Below, in pieces: positions 11,502 through 23,699 of a stretch of DNA of 64,000 bases (position 1 is the stretch's first letter; every line of letters begins with the position of its first letter). Source of the DNA: Notospermus geniculatus. Taxonomy: Eukaryota; Nemertea; Pilidiophora; Heteronemertea; Lineidae. The notes under the pieces are model-generated. The model was not told the DNA's origin. It did no database searches and worked only from the letters and a program-made list of their open reading frames with translations. The DNA lies in NCBI GenBank assembly GCA_002633025.1, contig NMRB01001034.1, positions 135,213 through 199,212 on the forward strand, read 5' to 3'. A program made the position numbers and the translations under genes.

Positions 11502-12099
11502 GGAAATGGTCTTCACGCTGTAACTGCAGTGGCAGTGAGGTCCACCCACTAGGATTGGAGATGGATACTGACTCCTTGACATTGGCTTTCCGCCCCTCTT
11601 TCAATGCAACACTTGGGACGAGGGAGTTAATATGATTCATCTTTATCCCCTGCCCCATCCGTCAACCCTGATAATCCTTAAATCAACCGAGCGGATTAAC
11701 AGCCGAATGTTTTACAAACATGCGAAGATCCACGGAGTCTTGTCATCCTCGAATAAAAACTGACGTGGACAGCTCCTCCTGCGACGTTAAGATGGTTCAT
11801 GAATAATGGCCGCCTTTTCGTCATCGGGAAATAAACGATGCAGAAATCGTCATAAGCCGTGGAGAAAGTGGTGCGTATTAGCGATGGTTCGTTTTTTAGC
11901 CATTAGGAAATTGTTGCCGTCGCGGGCAGCGAGCCATTTATGTGACACGCCGTGGGGAAAAAATGCTGTATTGAGATTGATGGGGTCTGCTGGTTGGTGG
12001 CGTCTTGACACGGCTCGGGAGTCTGGACTGTAATCTAGCTGTGACTTCAGTGGTTGATGGTTCTTAGACCGCTGCTGGAGTATTCTGTTGTATTTTTTC

Positions 12100-12165
12100 C
12101 ATCAGGGCCGAAGCCAAAGCATTATTGGCCCTGGTAAGTATGGAAGAGGCCATCTCAAGCTACTC
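12100..12165 (-). mobile_element. SINE-2 tail fragment
   Basis: tcagggccgaagccaaagc and attattggccctggtaagt match the SINE-2 tail, ending at caagctactcaggc where homology stops. Confidence 0.6.
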
Positions 12166-12828
12166 AGGCAGCAGTCACGTTGGTCATTGGTACCTCCTTG
12201 ATGCTGCCTGTGCCTGTGTAGTGAGGTTCTTCAGGAGGTGGTGTCTGTTTAGGGAGGTTCCATCATATTTCTTTAAATAACAGATATCGATCGCCTACAT
12301 CTTGGAGCATGCGACATCTCAATAAAAAATTAACAACCAATGTTGCTGTGTGAGCAAACACATGCAGTTATGAGAAAATGACATCTGTTTCTTGATGGTT
12401 GTCGCCGGTTACCATGACGATAGAACATCACCCCAAGGTTGCTGCAGCCTACCTGCTGTTGAGCACTCACCAAAGATCAAAGTCCATTTGGTATTAGGGG
12501 AGTTCGCAGCTGGCTTCGGGTTTAACCCTTAAAACACTAGGGACAGATGATCGCCAACGACAAACCATGTAGGAAATCGGCTCATTCTTGACCTGAGTTG
12601 AGATCCAGACTCAAAGGCCCGTATGCACCAACACAGATTAACCCTAACTTCAGCTTAGTCCAACAGGGACAATGGAAATACGATAGAAGATGTGTGGGTG
12701 AAGCCCAAGTAAGAGTTATTCCGCATGTAATACTGCGGGAGATGTCATTTTGGGCAGGTTATGCAGATGCAAGACCTGGTGTGAAGTGTAACTTGCGCGT
12801 AACAAAGCTCGTTGGTTGCATGTAAGTT

Positions 12829-13070
12829 ACAGTACGTTGCACAATTGACCTCTCTTTATCCGCGTACCTGCCACGAACGTGACGCGGAAGGTTTGCTTCA
12901 GTTCATCGCGTATGGTGAATGACGTCGGGTGAATGACGTTACGTCTTCACTGCGTGCCTTCCATGACGCCGCGTCACGTCCTCGGAAGATACGAGGACAG
13001 TACGCGCATGATGCTGCATGTGGCACGTGGCTGGTGCGCGGAAGGGGGGTCAATTGTGCAACGTACTGTA
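12829..13070. mobile_element. Foldback family B, copy 1
   Basis: cagtacgttgcacaattgac at the left and gtcaattgtgcaacgtactg at the right form an almost perfect terminal inverted repeat; the interior is rich in acgtgac / tgacgtc. Confidence 0.75.
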
Positions 13071-13814
13071 CATGCAAGTTACGCATAACTTACGAGAATT
13101 TAGGTATTTCACTTGCGATCTGTACTGTTCCACTGGGCCCTCAAAACTCTGGTGCGTTTCATGCGGTAGAAAGACTCACCGTAATAATTCATTACCCAGG
13201 GAAGCCCTTCTGATGCGGAGAGAATATCTAATGACGATCTCGCGATTCTCCACAGGTGATTACATGAGTCATCCGATGAAAAAAATACATCTCTATTGAA
13301 AAACTGCTGGTTGCTTCTGACATCGGCTTAATTAGGAAGAACTGAAGACTAGAATTGACTGCTTGGTCCTGTAATTGTTTGTTGCGCAGTGAAGTATACC
13401 TGTATTTGGAGGACATTGCGCCATTGAGGACAAATTGTGGAACCTCTAAGCAGACACTTCTGTTGTGAATGCACCGGTCACCCATCCACATCTGGGCTCA
13501 ACATTGCTTAACCCTTTCGGGACTAATCTCGCCTTTTGGCGAGATTGGCCTGCACCACACACCCTTGCACATTCAAACTGGCATAGAATCGTAACCAGTT
13601 GCAAGGACATGAAGGAACGGAGGACAGCCCAACTGAATTGGTGTGCAGCATCTCCAGCGTAGCTTCAAGGCCGCCAGGCCTCTAGTTAAACAGGGCGGTA
13701 AAATGACCCCTGAATTTTGAACAGGGTGGTACCGCCCTGTAAAACTGGCCTGGCTAGAACACTGGTTCAGGGTGGTGTGGGCTACAGAAGGAAAGTGCAA
13801 AAAAATAGGCGGCT

Positions 13815-14063
13815 CTATAGACGATTCTCGAATTAACAGATCTGTGCACTTCCGCCAAATTCTCAACCACAACCTCTATCTGAAACCGGGTGACGTGACA
13901 CAGTCCATGATTCAGCAATGGTTGACTCTGATGCAACGTCTTCGAAGTCACTGTCGTGGGGTTGTCTGTGTCACGTCATTCAGTTTCAGATCGAGGTTGT
14001 GGTTGAGATTGTGGCGGAAGTGCGCAGATCTTTGTTGTTTACGTCAATTTGAGAATGGTCTAA
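13815..14063. mobile_element. Foldback family A, copy 4
   Basis: ctatagacgattctcgaatt at the left and aatttgagaatggtctaat at the right, with the same internal tgacgt-rich core. Confidence 0.7.
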
Positions 14064-14744
14064 TGGGTTATCGTCAATCTTGGAGGCCGCTCTAACCACT
14101 AGGCCTTAAAGGAAATTCTCTACGGCCAGCAGGTTAGGCCGTGTCGTCAGTGGGGTTTAGTACATCTGTTGGCAGGACACAAGATGTGGAATCCCCTAAG
14201 TAGCCCTTGCATCAAGCGGCTGGTCTGGAGTAACCACTGGACCAAATCGGGATATCTCGGTGTCTTCTCATTCTTATAGAAAGATTCTTCATCCATTGCT
14301 ATCAGCAGTTTTGTGCTCTGGGTAGTGGAAGTCATACCTTTTTGCGTTTTTTTGGCCACCCTGTATAAAAATCAATCTGGACGGACAAGGAATGTAACGT
14401 GAGCACTTTCATGAGTATCACCGCAAATCCTTGAATCGTTGCCGTGGCAACTGACTCACAACGCACTATAGGTACCTGAAAAATGCCGTCAAAGTTCATT
14501 AGTCTTCACTAACAGAATTAATTTGTAACCACGGCAACGGTGAAGATTTTCACGAAATTGTGTCCACCGTATTCTTCTCATGTTCGGCTATAAGTTGTTT
14601 ATTTGAATTGCTGTGTGTTCGTGACCACAATGAATGCAAATTGAGATCTTTGGTAGATGGGGAGGAGAGTTAGCGGTACGCTCAAGGCTGCCGGTCATGA
14701 CTGTTCGTCAGGTGAAATGGATCTTTGATAGACGGGGATATAGA

Positions 14745-14897
14745 GGACGTGCAGCAACGATTATGACGTCACCGCGACGTCGAGATGCCGCCATTTTGGA
14801 CGGCACGTCCAATGCATTCGTAGCATCAGATGCCGTCCAAAATGGCTGACGTGCGAATTATGACGTCAATGATGACGTCACGTGCACATGGTCTATA
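14745..14897. mobile_element. TGACGTCA-rich element R, copy 1
   Basis: gcagcaacgattatgacgtc at the left, ccattttggacggcacgtcc / gccgtccaaaatggctgacg pairing, and tgacgtcaatgatgacgtca at the right. An inverted copy lies at 42750-42905. Confidence 0.68.
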
Positions 14898-14949
14898 GAG
14901 GCACGGGTACGCTCAAGTCAGAGCTGCAACAGTCGTATTTGTATTTCAT

Positions 14950-15203
14950 TTTTCCATCAGGGCCGACGCTATTGTTGGCCCTGTTCAGTACGGAGGAGGC
15001 CATCACAAGCTACTCATGTTCCTCACTTGGATGGGGTCTTTTACTTGCCCTTGCAAAGGTACAAGGTACAAGGCACCATGACTGACTGTCCATGCGACGG
15101 ACTGAAGAGCCAGGAATGAAATCCCATATGGCCCGGGCTGGATTTGAACCCGGGACCTGTCGTTTGCCAAGTGGACGTGATAACCACTAGGCTATCAGGC
15201 TAG
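14950..15203 (-). mobile_element. SINE-2 copy, near complete
   Basis: The tRNA-like head is at the right: on the - strand tagcctagtggttatcacg (A box) and gggttcaaatcc (B box). The body has cttggatggggtcttttac and gtacaaggtacaaggcacc; the tail runs into attgttggccctg and a run of AAATAC-like units. It is a reference copy for the most common SINE here. Confidence 0.78.
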
Positions 15204-15245
15204 CGGTGATTGTTCGTCAGGTGAAATTTAGGTCTTGAGGTCTTA

Positions 15246-17127
15246 AATTTGGTGCCCCACGGGCTGTAGACACCCTGTAAAAGGACATGCAACATTGAGG
15301 CATTATTCGAACATATGCCAAGTGTCGAAACTATACTCGTTGTACTGCTAAGTGTGATGAACGAGCTTCAGAGACGATTGCGACCTCATCCATCAAGATT
15401 TTACGATAATGAGATCGCAATTTCTCTTGATGCAACAGAGTGCATTAAGTGATGCAGTAATGGGGCAAGTGGCGGCGCCGCTCGGATGAGGGTCTACCCG
15501 ACAGTTTAGGGCAGATACCACGGTCAAGGTCTTTCGTATTAATGTACGGGATCTGATTATTTGAAATGGATATCAATCATGCCCTGTTCGACGGAAGTTG
15601 AGGTGGGGCATAATGTCCAGAATGTCTCCACTGTGCTGCTTTCCAATTCCCAAGTGTCGCTGGAGAACTGTTTGTCTAACTGATGTCAGATTTTCTCCCG
15701 TGATGTAGTCGATGGTGGAAATAGGTTTTAGAGTTTTTCCATCAGGGCTGAAGCCAAAGTATTATTGGGCCTGGTAAGGCCTAGAAAAATAAATTGTGTG
15801 TTTCTGGTCATCTGCGATTTCCAAAAATCGAGGGTCGGACAGTCGGGATTTTTTTCATATTTTCCATTTTTGGTACAGATAATTTTATTGCAGCTACAGG
15901 GATTATACTAAAGGTTATCTAGAAGCCAGGAACAGCCTCAAAAGCTGCTCTGACATCCATGCCTAAAGGCCTAGAGAGCAAAAGAAATTTATTTTGATAG
16001 GTGATGCATTTTTGTGAGAAAAAGCAATTTTGTTTCCTGGCCAGTCAGAATTTTTGAGGGTCGGTCGGAAAATTACAAATGACCGGAAACACACAATTTT
16101 CACCCCGAGGCCCATCAGGGTCTTCGGGGTATTGTCATCACGCTGGCGGCTGTCTGTGCGTCGTCTGTCGTCGTCCGTCGTCGTACGTCGTCGTCGTCCG
16201 TCGTCGTCGTCACGCAAACGACGTGAACGCTCTAACTTGAGAATGCTTCAGAATTTTCACCTCAAATTTGGTATGGTGATANAATTTGGTGCTCCACGGG
16301 CTGTAGACACCCTGTAAAAGGACATGCAACATTGAGGCATTGCTCGAACATACGCCAAGTGTCGAAACTATACTCGTTGTACCGCTAAGTGTGATGAACG
16401 AGCATCAGAGACGATTGCGACCTCATCCATCAAGATTTTACGATGATCGCAATTTCTCTTGATGCAACAGAGTGCATTAAGTGAAGCAGTAATGGGGCAA
16501 GTGGAGGCGCCGCTCGGATGAGGGTCTACCCGACAGTTTAGGGCAGATACCACGGTCAAGGTCTTTTGTATTAATGAACGAGATCTGATTATTTGAAATG
16601 GATATCAATCATGCCGTGTTCGACGGAAGTTGAGGTGGGCATAATGTCCAGAATGTCTCCACTGTGCTGCTTTCCAATTCCCAAGTGTCGCTGGAGAACT
16701 GTTTGCCCAACTGATGTCAGATTTTCTCTCGTGATGTTGTGGATGGTGAAAAAAGGTTTTAGAGCTTTTCCATCAGGGCTGAAGCCAAAGTATTATTGGG
16801 CCTGGTAAGGCCTAGAAAAATAAATTGTGTGTTTCTGGTCATCGGCGATTTCCAAAAATCGAGGGTCGGACGGTCGGGATTTTTTTCATATTTTCCATTT
16901 TTGGTACAGATAATTTTATTGCAGCTACAGGGATTATACTAAAGGTAGAAGCCAGGAACAGCCTCAAAAGCTGCTCTGACATCGATGCCTAAAGGCCTAG
17001 AGAGCAAAAGAAATTTATTTTGATAGGTGATGCATTTTTGTGAGAAAAAGCAATTTTGTTTCCTGGCCAGTCAGAATTTTTGAGGGTCGGTCGGAAAATT
17101 ACAAATGACCGGAAACACACAATTTTT
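15246..17127 (+). repeat. Two-copy direct duplication (about 850 bp, offset about 1.04 kb)
   Basis: Copy 1 is 15246-16099 and copy 2 is 16283-17127; both run from aatttggtgc-cccacgggc to gaccggaaacacacaattt with scattered differences. The spacer 16100-16282 holds a (tcgtcgtccg)n tract and an N. The left copy contains the SINE-2 tail plus a MITE truncated at its right end. Confidence 0.8.
16147..16212 (+). repeat. (TCG/TCC)n-rich tract
   Basis: Repeats of gtcgtcgtccgtcg-type units. Similar tracts sit at the start of repeat R1 elsewhere, so this may be its head. Confidence 0.7.
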
Positions 17128-17360
17128 TTTCTAGGCCTAAGTGTGGAAGAGGCCATCTCAAGCTACTCGTGTTCCTCACTTGGATGGGGTCTTTTACTTG
17201 CCCTTGCAGTGGAACAAAGTACAAGGCACCGCAGATTACAGTCCCCATGGTCCCAGGTGACGGACGTGAGGAGCCAGGGATGATTAATCCCATATGACAC
17301 AGGGTGGATTCAAACAAGGACTTGTGTTTGCTAAGCGGACGTGATAACCACTAGCTGTCA
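16765..17360 (-). mobile_element. SINE-2 copy split by a MITE
   Basis: The tail part (ccatcagggctgaagcc ... cctggtaa) is at 16768-16808 and the body and head resume at 17138 (taagtgtggaagaggccatc) to about 17358. A 329-bp foldback element between them is flanked by TAA on both sides. Confidence 0.72.
16809..17137. mobile_element. MITE inside SINE-2 (TAA duplication)
   Basis: ggcctagaaaaataaattgt and aattttttttctaggcc ends, inner tgtgtttctggtcat / atgaccggaaacaca. TAA flanks both sides (16806-16808, 17138-17140). Confidence 0.72.
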
Positions 17361-17527
17361 GATTTCACTGATTTCAGATTTTCTCCTGGCGTAGTGGGAT
17401 GAATGAAAGAATAATTTTACGACAGCTGAGCTAGCAAAATACAGCATTATTGGCTCTGAAGATGATTTTGGGCCGGGCACTGGACATGCTTCCCGCAAAA
17501 AACGTGCACTGTCAAAAAGGGTCCCCG

Positions 17528-17625
17528 CCTTTAATAAGGAATTAGTCAGACTGAGGATGGAACCTGGCTTGAACCTCGGATGTGACAGGCCCCGATGTTT
17601 CCGTTGCGCCACGCAGCCCATGATG
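17528..17625 (-). mobile_element. SINE-3 head fragment
   Basis: On the + strand aacctggcttgaacctcgg and gatgtttccgttgcgccac match the SINE-3 tRNA-like head of the 29156 copy. Confidence 0.5.
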
Positions 17626-17939
17626 ATTATTTAAGCCATACTGAGTTCATCCATGGTCACCAATGTCCTTGATACTCGACGTGATTTATCCGTTCCGTCT
17701 CATCGACGTATTACCAGCCACTCAGCCGGTGATCAATGACCTTGCCCAATAAATCAAAGGTTACGGGAGGGATGGCCATTGCCTCGGCTGGGTTGACTCA
17801 TAATCGACCTTGAGCGTTCAAATAGAGTGTAAATCTCAGATACGTCCTTGAGATTTCTAATGGCGGCTGCAAATGGTGAAATTTTCCATCATCTTTGGAA
17901 AATTCTGAAGGGCCTAGGGTTCTACTCGATACAGGCGAT

Positions 17940-18230
17940 TTTTCCGTCAGGGCCGAAGTGATGGCCCTGGTGAGTACAGAAGAGGCCATTTCAAGCTACT
18001 CATGTTCCTCACTTGGATGGCGTCTTTTACTTGCCCACTTACACTTACACTTGCCTCACTTGGATGGGGTCTTTACTTGCCCTTGCAAACACACAAGGTA
18101 CAAGGCACCATGGCTTACTGTCCCATTCGACGGACGTGAAGAGCCGGGAATGAAATCTCATATGGCCCGGGCTGGATTTGAACCCGGGACCTGCCGCTTG
18201 CTGAGTGGACATGATAACCACTCTGACTCC
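17940..18230 (-). mobile_element. SINE-2 copy with internal duplication
   Basis: It has the standard tail (tcagggccgaag), body and tRNA-like head (gatttgaacccgggacc, gtggacatgataaccact). The block cctcacttggatgg...cttttacttgccc occurs twice (18010-18035 and 18053-18082) with a short ttacact run between, a local slippage duplication. Confidence 0.72.
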
Positions 18231-18708
18231 GACTTCAACTACCAGAATGAACTTATGCCTTAGTTGTGCATCACTGCATAAGTTGTGCATAAATTTTGCA
18301 CATAATCATACGCACGTAGTACTGGGTGAAATGTCGCATAACTTACATGTACCGTAACATAGCTCGTAGGTTATGCACAAGTCAAAAGTAGCTTACGCAA
18401 GTTTAAGGATGTCAGTTGTGACCAAACGTGTTGGCTGTCCTCTGATGGAGTTGGCTGTTCTCTGCAAGGAGTTAACGACGCAATAGCCCTAAAATCATGC
18501 GTATGGTAGAGAGCACATATGAGTTTCTAATCTTCTTATCCTGGAAGTTATTACGAAAAGGTTAAATGTCTGCTAATTAATCATAAAAAAGATCAAATGC
18601 CAAATAATCAATTTTGTGATACCATGCTTTCCATACTATGGAATATTCTCGGCATGAAAAGATACACATCATGGATCAATTTTGTAGCGGGGAAGTGGCA
18701 AAATGTAT

Positions 18709-18962
18709 GTACCATACATTGCACAATTGACCTCCCTTTATCCGTGTACCTTCCGCGAACGTGATGCGGAAGGTATGCGTCAGTTCATCGGGTATGGTAT
18801 GGGTGCATCACGCATCTCTTCTGCGTGATGTCCGCGGACCATGGGTGAATGACGTTACGTCTTCACTGCGTGCCTTCCATGATGGCGCACGACGTCTGTG
18901 GATGATACGAGGATGGTACGTGCATGATGCTGCATGTGGTACGCGGATGGGAGGACCCTGGT
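18709..18962. mobile_element. Foldback family B, copy 2, right end replaced
   Basis: The left arm (ccatacattgcacaattgac) and interior match family B, but at gatgggaggaccctggtcaa the right arm gives way to a 32-bp minisatellite. Confidence 0.65.
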
Positions 18963-19492
18963 CAATCGCAGTCTATCTCTGGTAGGACCCTGGTCAATCA
19001 CAGTCTATCTCTGGTAGGACCCTGGTCAATCACAGTCTATCTCTGGTAGGACCCTGGTCAATCGCAGTCTATCTCTGGTAGGACCCTGGTCAATCACAGT
19101 CCTTCTCTGGTGGGGCCCTGGTCAATCACCGTCCTTCTCTGCTAGGACCCTGGTCAATCACAGTCCTTCTCTGGTTGACCCTGGTCAATCACAGTCCTTC
19201 TCTGGTAGGACCCCGGTCAATCACAGTCCTTCTCTGGTAGGAACCTGGTCAATCACAGTCCTTCTCTGGTAGGAACCTGGTCAATCGCAGTCCTTCTCTG
19301 GTATGACCATGGTCAATCATGCTCCTTCTCTGGTATGACCGTGGTCAATCATGTTCCTTCTCTGGTATGACCCTGGTCAATCACAGTCCTTCTCTGGTAG
19401 GAACCTGGTCAATCGCAGTCCTTCTCTGGTATGACCATGGTTAATCACAGTTCTCTGGTAGAGCCCTGGTAAATCACAGTCCTAACCTGAAG
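18945..19492 (+). repeat. 32-bp minisatellite, about 17 units
   Basis: Unit tctggtaggaccctggtcaa plus tcacagtccttc; period 32. Unit variants (ctatct versus ccttct) are segregated along the array. Confidence 0.88.
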
Positions 19493-19802
19493 GTACAGAG
19501 AAATAGATTGCATTACGATTGAATATTTTCACAAAATTTATTACCGTCTTCATGGTTAAAGATAATTTTCTCATTAACCATTTTGCTCGTTAGCCAGCAT
19601 CTGATCTCAAGCAGGGAAAACACGTAAATCAGTTTTTCAATCCAAGCCATTAATCAAATCAAAGATTAATGACCCATTATTAATTGGTTCATTATGAAAT
19701 GGATGGAAAGCAAAGGTAAACAAAATGATTAAAAATGCCCTGTTCGGAAAATATTTGATTGAGGGTTTTGCAGCAAATACGGCATTATCCAGCTCTATTC
19801 AA

Positions 19803-20030
19803 TATACATGGACATTACGCAATTGACCTCCCTTCTGCACCCTGCACCATCCGCGAACACATGCAGCGTCATGTGCATACCATCCTCTTATTGTCTGTGG
19901 ATGTTGTGCGCCGTCATGGAGGGCACGTAGTGAAGACGTAACGTCATTCGCCCATGGTGGGCAGAAGTCGCGCAGAAGCGACATGTGATGTACTTGCACC
20001 ATACACAATAATTGAAGTGTACCTTCCGCG
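19803..20030. mobile_element. Foldback family B, copy 3, degraded
   Basis: It contains acgcaattgacctcccttc and, further right, interior blocks agaagtcgcgcagaagcgac and gtgaagacgtaacgtcattc known from the other copies, with the central part rearranged. Confidence 0.5.
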
Positions 20031-21270
20031 TGATATATGTGACCCGCCTTGGCAAAAGCAGTCGCATGTTGCTGAGAAGGTGACCCTCAACGGACTAAGA
20101 TGACACCAGAAGAGAATGGAAGAAATAGATCATTTCAGATTTCATGATAGGCAGACAATAGTGAAACTGACAAACATTTGGTCTCAACCTGCCAAGCTGA
20201 GAGCAACATGCAACTGGTTTTGCCAGAGCGGGTCACATATGCGGAAGTTACCTGGATGTACGCCATGACGCTGCCATGATTTCGTGACACTCAGTGGCTT
20301 TGCATAGGCCTATACTTAAATGTACTACGTTGTGTTCGGCAAAAATGCACTACATGACGTCAGACATGATGTCATAATGATGTCATTAGCCACAGGAAAC
20401 TGTAATGATGTAACTTTAGTTGTGAAGTGGTTAACGCACTCAAAATGGTGAAAAACTTTAAGGAATTCTCAATAATGCAATATTCCAATGAGCAGATTTG
20501 AAACTTGTGTATTCATTAAGTATACTTGAAGAATCCTAATAAAAATACGTGAAAACTTCAAAGAAATGTTTTATAAAGCAGTGACCTGAAGGATAAACAG
20601 CATGCATTATAAATACTGCTGGTCCCCAAAACAGATCTAAAATTCCAAGTAGTAACATACCGCACTTGCGTTTTATGCCCCCGGAGGTTTCTTAATTGAA
20701 AATATTGAAAATATTTGCAGCTAAATTGGATGAGTGGGAAGCACTCAAGACTTTTTTAGTGCTACACTGATATTTTTGTCTTTACCTACGGCATGAAGCT
20801 GATCAGTTAGAAATTCAGGTGATGCAGATTAAAACGGCAGTAAAATATGATTTTAACACTTGTAGCCGGCAGTTGCGTGTGTTGCCTCGTTTTTGACNTG
20901 GTTTGAACTGACCTACTTCTGTGACCTACTGACCTACTTAAAGACCAGTTGCGCCAAGGTAGTCATGTTTGGTATCAAGCTGAAGGTAATGAAGTGTAAT
21001 TTGAAGTGATCTACTTCCTTGACCTGCTTAAAGACCAGTTGAGCCAAGGTGTCTTTCTCTTCGTTTTCTATAATAAAGTCCTTGGACCCAGTTTACAGTT
21101 CCACCTCTCCTTCAGCATGCTTCACTACACCTACAACTACAACTGAAGTCAACTGTCAGCTGAGCGCCAGGCCCTTGGGCCTCTTGTTTTCGTTTTGTGT
21201 GTGCTGGTAAAAATCACATACATGTAGGAGTGGCGATTTTTTAATACTTGTAGCATTGGAGGACAAAATA
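20030..21270. other. No gene seen
   Basis: A/T-rich sequence. Around 20890-21070 it carries gacctact / gaccagttg units reminiscent of the R1 tail, with an N at 20898. No splice-compatible open stretch. Confidence 0.5.
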
Positions 21271-21529
21271 TTAAAGGAGTTCGACGTCCAAGTTATAAAC
21301 AAACCAGTTTGTTTACAAACAGTGGTCGGCAAACTAGTTTCATTCCTTCGTGAAGGTGGCAGCACCAGTAGCGCACCGTGATCGTTAGACTGGTGCCCGG
21401 TCCAATGCAACTCACTCACGATATTCACGTCAGTACATATCACCGACAATAGGTGGCAGCACCGCAGGCATCGCGTGGATAGAGAACCAGTGAGTGAGTG
21501 TTTACAACTTGGACGTCCAGCTCCTTTAA
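21271..21529. mobile_element. TTAA-bounded foldback family C, copy 1
   Basis: ttaaaggagttcgacgtcc and ggacgtccagctcctttaa arms. The interior has ggtggcagcaccagtagcg. The ends can be read as TTAA target duplications around AGGAG...CTCCT. Confidence 0.72.
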
Positions 21530-21650
21530 GGGGTAAACTAGGTCATAATATACACAAAGGCCCGTGTTTTAGAATGCTCCTCAACGTCAAGGAGTTCCTG
21601 AAGGAACGTAAAGGAGTTCCTCTCTCCTGTTGAGAACAGTAACCTTGAGG

Positions 21651-21858
21651 AACTCCTTTACGTTGAGGAGCATATACGTAGTTTGACTGCCGACATGGAG
21701 GGAGCCACCTGGCAGCAGCAACACGAACTACAAAAATCCATTACAAAATGTACGCAGTAAATCAGGTCATTCACTGAAACGTAGTTAGTCCCTCCGGTTG
21801 GAGAGTGGCGTGGTGGCGCCGACTGTTGAGAAAAAGTGGCAATACCGTGCTCTTTTAA
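21651..21858. mobile_element. TTAA-bounded family D, copy 1
   Basis: Interior tgactgccgacatggaggga and the right arm gcaataccgtgctctttta match the copy in REV1 at 45421. The left arm is worn (gaggagcatatacg). Confidence 0.6.
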
Positions 21859-22333
21859 AAAATATTCCATGTTTGTTCATTCCAGATTTCCACATGTAGA
21901 GCATGTTAGAGCCAGAAATTCCATTCGCAGAAATATTTCAATAAATCTGATGGATCATAAAAAAACGCAGATTGATAACGCTAGAAGCACTCGTGTTTGA
22001 TACCTGTTGCTCTGAGCTTATAGAGATATTGATATCAGCTGACAATAGAATTCTGAGATGCAAAGATGCGCACATCCTCAGAGCCGCAACACAATGCGCA
22101 ATTTTTCCGCCGTGATGGCGTATCGTGTTGCATGGCGTTGCGTGGATCTAAGCATTGTTCGTTGGTGTTGTCTTAAGATCTTGATGTGGGAAAGTAAACC
22201 TCTTACACAGGTATTGTTTGTCACGGGATATCAGCACGGTGATTAAGCTGATCATATTTCTAAAGTAACGTTTTTTATGGTGTCTAGGTGGTTTGCACTG
22301 GAGAGTGTCCTGATTTAAAGGGAATGGGGAAGC

Positions 22334-22548
22334 CACCTGCTGTTTTATCCCATCAGGCCGGCGCTGCAAGCAGTGAGGCCAAAGCGACGTCATTGACACC
22401 ATTTTAAGTGTTGACATTGCATAATGAAAAAATGAGCTGTACATTTTTCTACAGGAATAATGAGATAAAGACATTGACATTATCGCCATCTATCTCTTCA
22501 TTTTGAGGAAAACGCAACGAAAAATGCAGAAATTATCATCTGCTGCAT
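22334..22548 (+). repeat. Dispersed repeat, copy 2
   Basis: gagctgtacatttttctacag and attatcgccatctatctctt match copy 1 at 6.1 kb. It abuts a 30-bp minisatellite. Confidence 0.6.
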
Positions 22549-22570
22549 GATTGAAATTTTAATGCCAAAC

Positions 22571-22762
22571 GACCATCCTCCTGACACTTGATCCTGGTTA
22601 GACCATCCTCCTGACACTTGATCCTGGTTAGACCATCCTCCTGACAATTGATCCTGGTTGGACCATCCTCCTGACACTTGATCCTGGTTAGACCATCCTC
22701 CTGACACTTGATCCTGGTTAGACCATCCTCCTGACACTTGATCCTGGTTAGACCATCCTCCT
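22571..22762 (+). repeat. 30-bp minisatellite, 6.5 units
   Basis: Unit gaccatcctcctgacacttg plus atcctggtta, almost identical copies. Confidence 0.9.
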
Positions 22763-23261
22763 CATTCTGGAAGTGCGAGTTTCTTTTCCCGAGTCAATTT
22801 CCTCACGTTGCTGTGCATTTCTTTTGCTGAAAGTTCTCTATCGGCGAATAATCCCATATTTGGTGTTCGTCTTTCGATTTGACATTTTGTGAAAATGACT
22901 GGGGTTCACATTGATAGGCCTTTCTCAGCAAAAGTTTTTCACACCCACATGCAAGAAATAAACGCCTGGATGGTCTTTTCGATGGAGGCAGCCTTTGGCT
23001 ATCCAGGATGTCGGTCTTTGTGATTTTGACAAAAGCCACATTTTGTGGTTATCCGTGGTGATCTGTGCCATTTAGGCCTGGTGTGCCTGGTGTCTCAACT
23101 GGTTTTCTTGTCTCATCATTTTGTCCTTAAAAGCCCACTCCCTGCATATCCCTGGAAATAATGACAATGATATTACAAAGAAATTCAGCTGAGTTGTGAT
23201 GCTAGCTCATGGTTCGCCATTGACCCTGTTTCTCATGATGATCGGCGACCACCACCATTTT

Positions 23262-23340
23262 CTGTTGGCGTCAGAGTGGTGCAGTGAAAACATCGGTGCC
23301 TCGTCTCTGAGGTTCTGGGTTCAATCTCGATCAGATTCAT
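23262..23340 (+). mobile_element. SINE-3 head fragment
   Basis: ggcgtcagagtggtgcagtg (A-box side) and ggttctgggttcaatctcg (B-box side) with the aaacatcggtgcc anticodon-like region match SINE-3 in + orientation. Confidence 0.5.
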
Positions 23341-23699
23341 CGGAGAGACATGGCAGGGTTCATACAGGTGCTTGAAATCCTTGAATATCAATGAATTTTA
23401 GGAATAATATATCCAGGACCTGGAATATCCTTGAATTCTGACAAATCTTTAAAATGTCAATGAAAGTCCTTATATTTTCATCATTGCTGACAATGAATGG
23501 CATTGTTCATGCGTTGATTATTTGCTCATTCTTTCCGAAGTTTTGATGACTCTGGGGTTTTGTTTTGTCAAGATGCCGGGAAATACCCACCCTGGCATAC
23601 AAATTTGATGAAAATGTCCTTGAATTTTGCTGAAATCAGACCTTGAAAGTCCTTGAAAAGTCCTTGAAATTTGAGAGCCTAAAGGTGTACGAACCCTGC

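Noticed and set aside
15150-15205. tRNA-like sequence (also at 3700, 4950, 18190, 23720, 29430, 35180)
   Set aside because: A and B boxes are present but acceptor stems do not pair and each is continuous with a repeated SINE body, so they are SINE heads, not tRNA genes.
18945-19492. CRISPR-like regular array
   Set aside because: The 32-bp units have no unique spacers and sit in animal DNA; it is a minisatellite. The same applies to 22571-22762 and 27478-27611.
22498-22737. GGWSNQDQVS repeat peptide on the - strand
   Set aside because: It is translation of a 30-bp minisatellite (30 divisible by three); no flanking gene structure.
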